NCBI GenBank assembly: GCA_048493715.1
Contig: JBGDCZ010000053.1
Location: forward strand, 1-12,134
Source: Arsenophonus sp048493715
GTDB lineage: Bacteria; Pseudomonadota; Gammaproteobacteria; Enterobacterales; Enterobacteriaceae
Direction of reading: 5' to 3'
Length of the DNA: 12,134 nt
Shown here piece by piece: positions 7,268-12,134 of this stretch (positions are counted from its first letter, which is position 1; each line of letters starts with the position of its first letter). The notes below the pieces were generated by a model that saw nothing but the letters and a program-made list of their open reading frames with translations, did no database searches and was not told where the DNA came from. Made by a program: the position numbers and the translations under genes.

Positions 7268-7595
7268 GATTACTCCTTTTGGAAATCTGATTTGCAGTGT
7301 AATAATAATTATGAATAAATAGAAATCATAATTTATTGACTATAAACACACTGGATAATCAGACAAATAGCAAAATTAATTTACTTACTACAATCTAAAT
7401 ATAGCCTAAACATTAATAATTTTTTCTTAAAGTAAGAAATTTAGCTTAATTAAGCTAATTTTAATTAAAATATTTGTAACATATTATTTTTATATATTAT
7501 TTCGATGAGTTAAATATTTTAAAGTAAAAACTGGCAACAGAAAAATATTAAATGATTGAAGCGTAGTATAAAGAAAAAATAATCAGAGGGCAAAC
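7268..7595. other. Divergent intergenic region between slyB and anmK
   Basis: These 328 bases must hold the leftward slyB promoter and once held the anmK promoter. They contain an 18-base perfect palindrome listed separately and an AGAGGG ribosome site at 7585-7590 for anmK. Two plus-strand TAAACA words (7343-7348 and 7407-7412) are single PhoP-type half-sites without a partner at the right spacing. No coding remnant is visible. Confidence 0.6.
7441..7458. promoter_or_regulatory. 18-base palindrome, possible MarR/SlyA-type operator
   Basis: TTAGCTTAATTAAGCTAA is a perfect palindrome about 175 bases upstream of slyB and 137 bases upstream of anmK. Its ends, TTAGC and GCTAA, are the arms of the SlyA consensus as I recall it (TTAGCAAGCTAA), but they are 8 rather than 2 bases apart. 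A 12-base register inside it matches that consensus at 9 positions. In DNA this AT-rich a palindrome of this size could arise by chance about once in 12 kb, so function is only a suggestion. Confidence 0.3.
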
Positions 7596-8499
7596 ATGCA
7601 AGCAGGTCACTATATAGGTGTTATGTCAGGCACAAGCCTTGATGGGGTCGATGTTGTTTTAGCCGAGATTGATGATAAAAAGGTAGTTCAATTAGGCGAG
7701 ATTTCATCATTACCATTTCCAGCTGAACTAAAAAATCAAGTCTTGTCTATATGTAAAGGTCAAGCGGTGAAATTATCAAAAATAGGTGAAATTGATTATG
7801 ATCTAGGCACTTTCATATGCTGATGCGGTCAATAAGCTATTGAAACATTTATCATTACAGCTTCGGACAATCGTATTATTTTAACTATTGGTGGCATCGC
7901 TAATCTGACTATTTTGTTTGGGAATTTAACGAGTAAAGGATATGATACCGGGCCAGGAAATATGCTGTTGGATATTTAGGTGAATCAACATTTAAATAAA
8001 CCCTATGTTAATAATGATAATTGGGCGCACTCAGGGCAGATTAATGAATTGCTACTAACTGAAATGCTTGCTGATTCTTATTTTAAGCGGCCAGTGCCGA
8101 AGAGTACCGGCAGAGAATATTTTAATCTGGCATGGTTACAAAAATATCTAACATCATACTCGAATTTGTCGGCACAGGATGTACAAGCTACATTAGCAGA
8201 ATTAACGATCCGTTCGATTGTTGAGCAGGTTTTACTTTTTAGAGCGGCGGATTGCTTGTTAGTTTGTGGTGGGGGCGCTAAAAATAGTCATCTTATGGCA
8301 CGCCTATAAAGAATTGTTACCCAACATTGTGGTAGCAGCAACAGATAAATATGGCTTGAGGGGTCATAATATGGAAGCGTTTGCTTTTGCTTGGTTAGCG
8401 GCTCGTACTTTATCGGGTTTACCAGGTAATTTACCGTCGGTTACCGGTGCCAGGCAATAAGCTGTTTTAGGTACAATTTATCCAGCCAATAGCGCATAA
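7596..8499 (+). pseudogene. anmK: Anhydro-N-acetylmuramic acid kinase, broken
   Basis: AnmK phosphorylates anhydro-MurNAc during recycling of murein fragments in the cytoplasm. The start matches E. coli well, with the nucleotide-binding motif VMSGTSLDGVDVV. Lesions follow in order. A net +1 shift occurs at about 7815, before ADAVNKLLKHLSLQ. An internal deletion at about 7860 removes the equivalent of E. coli residues 88-160, including the GCHGQTVWHEP and GGQGAPLVP segments. TAG replaces a conserved tryptophan codon at 7977-7979 (after NMLLDI). A net +1 shift occurs at about 8305, after LMAR. TAA at 8458-8460 interrupts ARQ and AVLGTIYPAN. The old end is TAA at 8497-8499. In between, PKSTGREYFN, DVQATLAELT and VCGGG are still clear. 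With the deletion it cannot be functional. It lies 25 bases before pdxH, and the small gene between them in E. coli is absent. Confidence 0.95.
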
Positions 8500-8524
8500 C
8501 ATCATAACCAGGCAGAGGCAGAAA

Positions 8525-9178
8525 ATGACAGAAAAAATTCAGTTGGATATTGCTAACTCCAGACGAGAATATACTAAAGGAGGATTAAGACGCAAAGATT
8601 TAACCAACGAACCATTGGTTTTATTTGAACGTTGGTTAAAACAGGCTTATGAAGCAAAATTTGCCGATCCGACTGCAATGTGCGTTGCTACGGTCGATAG
8701 TGATGGACAGCCATATCAGCGAATGGTATTACTAAAACATTACGATAACGATGGATTAATATTTTATACCAATTTATCTAGTCGTAAGGCACAACATATC
8801 GCCCATAATAATAAGGTTAGTTTGTTATTTTCCTGGCATCAGCTAGAGCGTCAGGTTTGTTTCCTAGGTGAAGCAAAAAAACTCTCTCCGCTGGAGGTAA
8901 TAAAATATTTTCATAGTCGACCAAAAGATAGTCAAATAGCGGCCTGGGTTTCTCAGCAATCAGCAAAAATTTCTGCTCGAAGTATTTTAGAAAATAAGTT
9001 TTTTGAATTAAAACAAAAAGTTAAAAATGGTGAAATTCCTTTACCCAGTTTTTGGGGGGGATACCGTGTCAAATTTGACAGTGTTGAATTTTGGCAAGGT
9101 GGCACTAAGCGATTACATGATCGATTTTTGTATCAATGGCAACATGATCATTGGCAAATTGATCGACTGGCTCCTTAA
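8525..9178 (+). CDS. pdxH: Pyridoxine/pyridoxamine 5'-phosphate oxidase
   Basis: PdxH uses FMN and oxygen to oxidise pyridoxine or pyridoxamine phosphate to pyridoxal phosphate, the last step of vitamin B6 synthesis and part of salvage. The 217-residue protein (218 in E. coli) aligns without gaps after a one-residue offset at the N-terminus. FMN-binding R66 and K71 lie in YQRMVLLKHYD. PLP-binding Y128, R132 and S136 lie in KYFHSRPKDSQ, and R196 and H198 in RLHDRFLYQ. The ribosome site GAGG precedes the ATG. The WGGY codons include a run of seven G (9054-9060), unusual in such AT-rich DNA, yet the frame is kept. It is followed about 80 bases later by tyrS in the same direction, as in E. coli. 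Keeping pdxH while pdxY is dead suggests that B6 synthesis is still needed. Confidence 0.97.
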   Translation: MTEKIQLDIANSRREYTKGGLRRKDLTNEPLVLFERWLKQAYEAKFADPTAMCVATVDSDGQPYQRMVLLKHYDNDGLIFYTNLSSRKAQHIAHNNKVSLLFSWHQLERQVCFLGEAKKLSPLEVIKYFHSRPKDSQIAAWVSQQSAKISARSILENKFFELKQKVKNGEIPLPSFWGGYRVKFDSVEFWQGGTKRLHDRFLYQWQHDHWQIDRLAP

Positions 9179-9248
9179 GCAGAAAAAATGATTTTTAACT
9201 GGCACTTATTTGACTAGCGTTTTATTCTTGCGCAAATAAAAAAATTAA

Positions 9249-9253
9249 TGGAG
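9249..9253 (+). promoter_or_regulatory. Ribosome binding site that sets the tyrS start
   Basis: TGGAG lies 6 bases before the ATG at 9260. An earlier in-frame ATG at 9248 overlaps this site and has no ribosome site of its own. The ATG at 9260 gives 424 residues, exactly the E. coli TyrS length, so it is preferred. Confidence 0.75.
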
Positions 9254-9259
9254 TCATCG

Positions 9260-10534
9260 ATGTTTAGCAAGAACTTAATTGAACAATTGCAAGAGCGGGG
9301 GTTAATTGCCCAGTTGACGGATGAAAAGGCATTAATAGAGAAACTCTCACAAGGATCAGTGACTCTCTATTGTGGATTTGATCCTACCGCTGATAGCTTG
9401 CACTTAGGACATTTGGTTCCTTTGCTATGTTTAAAGCGTTTCCAGCAAATGGGGCATAAACCAATTGTGTTAGTTGGTGGAGCCACAGGCTTAATTGGTG
9501 ATCCCAGTTTTAAAGCCACTGAGCGTAAATTAAACACCACCGAAACTGTACAACAATGGGTAGAAAAAATACGTCAACAGGTTGCGCCATTTCTTAATTT
9601 TGATGGTGGTGAAAATAGTGCCAAGATGGTTAATAACTATGATTGGTTTGGTCAAATGGATGTATTGACCTTTTTACGGGATATTGGCAAACATTTTTCT
9701 GTTAATCAAATGATCAATAAAGAAGCCGTAAAACAACGTCTTGATCGCGATGATGCCGGTATTTCTTTTACTGAATTATCCTATAATTTGCTCCAGTCAT
9801 ATGATTTTGCCAAGCTTAATCATGAACATAATGTCGAATTACAGATAGGTGGATCTGATCAATGGGGCAACATTACTTCAGGCATTGATCTCACCCGTCG
9901 TCTGCATCAAAAACAAGTTTTTGGTCTAACGGTGCCTTTAATTACTAAGTCTGATGGCACTAAATTCGGTAAGACAGAAGCAGGTACTGTTTGGTTAGAT
10001 CCGCAAAAAACCAGTCCATATAAGTTTTATCAATTTTGGGTCAACACTGCTGATGCGGATGTTTATCGTTTCCTTAAATTTTTTACTTTCATGCCAATTA
10101 AGGAAATCGATGCCTTGCAAAAAGAGGATCAAAATAGCGGTAAGGCACCAAGAGTTCAGTATGTTTTAGCGGAAAAAGTAACCCAGCTAGTACATGGCGA
10201 TGACGGTTTGCAGGCGGCTAAACGCATCACGGAAAGTTTGTTTTCCAACACGATTGACGCCTTAACGACAACTGATTTTGCCCAATTAGCGCAAGATGGC
10301 ATACCGATGATTAAATTGAATTCAGGTGCTGATTTACAGCAAGCATTAGTTGAGGCGAAACTGGTTCCTTCACGCGGACAAGCCAGAACTATGATTACGT
10401 CTAATGCGGTAATGATTAATGGTAATAAATGTGCTGATGCTGAGTATATTTTTACTGCTGAAGATCGTCTATTTGGTCGTTATTCTTTGATTAGACGGGG
10501 TAAAAAACATTACTGTTTAATCGATTGGCAATAA
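9260..10534 (+). CDS. tyrS: Tyrosyl-tRNA synthetase
   Basis: TyrS attaches tyrosine to tRNA-Tyr in two steps through tyrosyl-adenylate; it is a class Ic synthetase that works as a dimer in the cytoplasm. The protein is 424 residues, as in E. coli. The Rossmann domain carries Y37, the tyrosine-binding DPTADSLHLGH with the HIGH-type signature (H48-H51), and GGSDQWGNI. The KMSKS-type loop reads KFGKT near residue 236. The anticodon-binding helical domain follows (SPYKFYQFWVNTADADVYRF). The C-terminal S4 RNA-binding domain includes PSRGQART and ends GKKHYCLIDWQ. There is no damage. It follows pdxH and precedes the dead pdxY in the same direction. As the usual sole tyrosyl-tRNA synthetase it is expected to be essential, and its integrity argues that the frameshifts in neighbouring genes are real rather than sequencing errors. 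Confidence 0.98.
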   Translation: MFSKNLIEQLQERGLIAQLTDEKALIEKLSQGSVTLYCGFDPTADSLHLGHLVPLLCLKRFQQMGHKPIVLVGGATGLIGDPSFKATERKLNTTETVQQWVEKIRQQVAPFLNFDGGENSAKMVNNYDWFGQMDVLTFLRDIGKHFSVNQMINKEAVKQRLDRDDAGISFTELSYNLLQSYDFAKLNHEHNVELQIGGSDQWGNITSGIDLTRRLHQKQVFGLTVPLITKSDGTKFGKTEAGTVWLDPQKTSPYKFYQFWVNTADADVYRFLKFFTFMPIKEIDALQKEDQNSGKAPRVQYVLAEKVTQLVHGDDGLQAAKRITESLFSNTIDALTTTDFAQLAQDGIPMIKLNSGADLQQALVEAKLVPSRGQARTMITSNAVMINGNKCADAEYIFTAEDRLFGRYSLIRRGKKHYCLIDWQ

Positions 10535-10662
10535 GTTGGTTAGCGGCAGGGTAAATGAGTTCATGTTAGTGCTTATTTAACAATAGCAGTTAACTTTATT
10601 TGTCTTGATTGGATTAATTATTAAAATATTAATCGATTGGTTAGTTAACAATGATTTTGTCT

Positions 10663-10668
10663 TATAAT
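10663..10668 (+). promoter_or_regulatory. Possible -10 element before pdxY
   Basis: A perfect TATAAT lies 33 bases upstream of the pdxY ATG. No good -35 hexamer stands at 16-18 bases; the best word, TTAACA, is only 12 bases away. Given the base composition this could be chance, and pdxY may instead have been read from the tyrS transcript. Confidence 0.3.
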
Positions 10669-10701
10669 AAAAAATATCATGAAAAATAAAATGAGTGGTA
10701 A

Positions 10702-11554
10702 ATGAAAAGCGTTCTTTCAATTCAGTCACATGTGGTTTTTGGGCATGCAGGTAATAGTGCTGCGGTTTTTCCTATGTGACGTATGGGAATTGATGTATGG
10801 TCGCTAGATACGGTTCAATTTTCTAATCATACGCAATATCCACAATGGACAGGTAGTGAACATTTAACGGATATTGTTAATGGTATTAGCAAAATCCAGC
10901 AATTAAAACAACGTAATGCGGTTCTAACGGGTTATATTGGGTCTGCTGAGCAAGGTAAAGCCATTATTGAAATCTTTAGACAAATAAAAACAATTAATCC
11001 TGCTGTTTGGTATTTTTATGATCCGGTAATGGGGCATGCATGCCGAAAAAGGCTGCATTGTCGCTCCTGGTGTGGCTGAATTCTTATGTCATGAGGCTTT
11101 ACCTGTTTGCGATATAATGGCACCTAATTTATTAGAGCTTGAAACCTTAGTTGGAAAAACTATTACTAATGTTGAGCAAGCTTTATCCGCAGCCAGAAAA
11201 TTATGACAAAAAGGGCCTAAAACAATTTTAGTAAAACATCTCAGTCGCGCCGGTTATCATGCCGACTTTTTTGATATGCTGTTAGTGACACACGAACATT
11301 GCTGGCATATCAGTCGCCCACTGATTGATTTTGGTGACAAGCAACCGGTAGGAGTTGGTGATCTTACCAGCGACTTAATGCTAGTCAATTTATTAAAAGT
11401 GAGTGTTTAGCCGATGCATTAGAGCATGTGACAGCAGCATTTTATGAAGTTATGCACGACCAAAGCAATGAAAAAATATGAATTACAATTGGTTGCTGCG
11501 CAGGATAAGATGGTAAATTCTGCTCATCACTTTAAAGCTGTACAGCTTGATTAA
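10702..11554 (+). pseudogene. pdxY: Pyridoxal kinase PdxY, broken
   Basis: PdxY is a ribokinase-like enzyme that phosphorylates pyridoxal in the B6 salvage pathway. The start MKSVLSIQSHVVFGHAGNSA matches E. coli PdxY. Lesions follow in order. TGA at 10777-10779 replaces an arginine (FPM-R-RMG). GCAT is duplicated at 11034-11041, shifting frame after DPVMGHA; the next frame resumes EKGCIVAPGVAEF. TGA lies at 11204-11206 after AARKL. One A is lost at about 11394-11398, before SECLADALEHVTAA. Two bases are lost at about 11458, before TKAMKKYELQLVAAQDK. The old stop is TAA at 11552-11554. The GVGD catalytic motif is still present, but the next SG is SD. Five separate lesions leave no doubt that it is dead. 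The ATG at 10783 opens the longest remaining stretch, which lacks the N-terminus and the active-site half. It converges on gstA, as in E. coli. Confidence 0.96.
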
Positions 11555-11572
11555 CTGTTTTAGCGAATAATG

Positions 11573-11606
11573 TTGCTCTTCAAGCTAATGCAAACTTGAA
11601 GAGCAA
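11573..11606. terminator. Hairpin between convergent pdxY and gstA
   Basis: A perfect 12-base inverted repeat (TTGCTCTTCAAG, 10-base loop, CTTGAAGAGCAA) lies 18 bases after the old pdxY stop and 15 bases from the gstA stop. It is the longest perfect stem I noticed in the window. There is no U-run on either strand, so efficiency is uncertain. The stem has survived although both flanking genes are broken. Confidence 0.65.
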
Positions 11607-11621
11607 ACCGAAAGCGAAAAT

Positions 11622-12091
11622 TTAAACTAAACCTTCCGTATTTAATGCTTCTTGCACACCATTATGTGGCTTAATCTTTTCTGCAATCTACTGTTGTAGA
11701 TGTTGGTATTGGTTAAGAACAACATTAACCACTGCTGCCCAACGATAGAGGGTAAATAAATAAGCATCAGCAATGGTAAAGTGTTCACCGGCAATAAATT
11801 TACGCTTGGCTAATAAATTCTCTGTATAACTGAATTTGCGATCAATAATTTTATCGCGATTACACGGTAATTGTCAGGTGTTCAAGGTGAAAAGAGCGGG
11901 CTAAAACCTTTATGTAGCTCTGTGGCAATATAGTTAACTAATTCTAATTGATGGTAACGTTGTAGAGTGTCTGGTGGGGCGATCAATTTATCGTTTGCGC
12001 CAGCAGCTTGATCATCAATATATTGTAAAATAATGGCATTTTCAATCAAAATAAAATAAAACCACCAACAATAGTCATTAACAGTTACCAA
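11622..12091 (-). pseudogene. gstA: Glutathione S-transferase GstA, broken and lacking its N-terminus
   Basis: GstA is a beta-class glutathione S-transferase that conjugates glutathione to toxic electrophiles. Reading leftward, recognisable sequence starts at about 12052 with LIENAIILQYIDD (E. coli LLTEGVAIMQYLAD) and continues through ELVNYIATELHKGFSPLFSP. TGA at 11882-11884 replaces an aspartate, and TPDNYRV follows in the same frame. One base is lost at about 11856-11862. The next frame gives KFIAGEHFTIADAYLFTLYR and runs on to a TAG at 11688-11690, after QHLQQ. It then reads IAEK and on to VQEALNTEGLV, with the old stop at 11622-11624. The glutathione-binding N-terminal thioredoxin-like domain (about 60 residues) is not recognisable between 12052 and the window end. 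It would extend past the edge and appears deleted or badly decayed here. The gene is dead whatever lies beyond. Confidence 0.9.
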
Positions 12092-12134
12092 TAGCCGACA
12101 TTTTATTATTAATTTACTGTTTTATATTGTTTTT

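Noticed and set aside
7343..7412. TAAACA words upstream of slyB as a possible PhoP box.
   Set aside because: A PhoP box needs two direct half-sites five bases apart; neither word has a partner at that spacing.
7980..8460. Two separate small genes between 7980 and 8460.
   Set aside because: Both are fragments of anmK (PKSTGREYFN, VCGGG, NMEAFAFAWLA) separated by a frameshift.
1..12134. Search for insertion sequences, phage genes, CRISPR arrays, toxin-antitoxin pairs or a novel defence or conflict system.
   Set aside because: No transposase or integrase text, terminal repeats, spaced repeats or paired small genes were seen; gene order is the ordinary enteric one apart from losses and one unknown decayed gene.

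Overview
The window looks like a piece of chromosome from a gammaproteobacterium of the order Enterobacterales that is losing genes, most probably an insect endosymbiont. An Arsenophonus-like member of the Morganellaceae is my best guess. The basis is very AT-rich DNA (gaps are close to 80% A+T by eye), proteins that align almost end to end with E. coli homologues recalled from memory, and about half of the genes broken by small indels and stops. The genus is inference; no database search was possible.

Layout, left to right: pykF (-), a decayed gene of unknown function (+), sodB (-, frameshifted near its 3' end), grxD (+), rnt (-), gloA (-), a gap of about 880 bases without genes, slyA (+, broken), slyB (-), anmK (+, broken), pdxH (+), tyrS (+), pdxY (+, broken) and gstA (-, broken, near the window edge). 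The order and relative orientation sodB/grxD/rnt/gloA and slyA/slyB/anmK/pdxH/tyrS/pdxY/gstA match E. coli. Genes that lie between these in E. coli are missing: lhr, the nemRA region, and the small gene between anmK and pdxH.

Seven genes look intact: pykF, grxD, rnt, gloA, slyB, pdxH and tyrS. They serve glycolysis, Fe-S handling, RNA maturation, methylglyoxal detoxification, the outer membrane, vitamin B6 synthesis and tRNA charging. Six are pseudogenes or nearly so: the unknown gene, sodB, slyA, anmK, pdxY and gstA. They concern oxidative stress, virulence-type regulation, murein recycling, B6 salvage and glutathione conjugation. The lesions are mostly 1-4 base indels, in-frame stops, one 19-base tandem duplication and one internal deletion of roughly 70 codons in anmK. 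The pattern is selective loss of accessory functions with core functions kept.

I found no mobile element, CRISPR array, phage module, RNA gene or new defence-type system. The points most worth a second look are the unidentified pseudogene between pykF and sodB, the 3' frameshift in an otherwise well-kept sodB, and a perfect 18-base palindrome resembling SlyA-type half-sites between slyB and anmK, beside a dead slyA.
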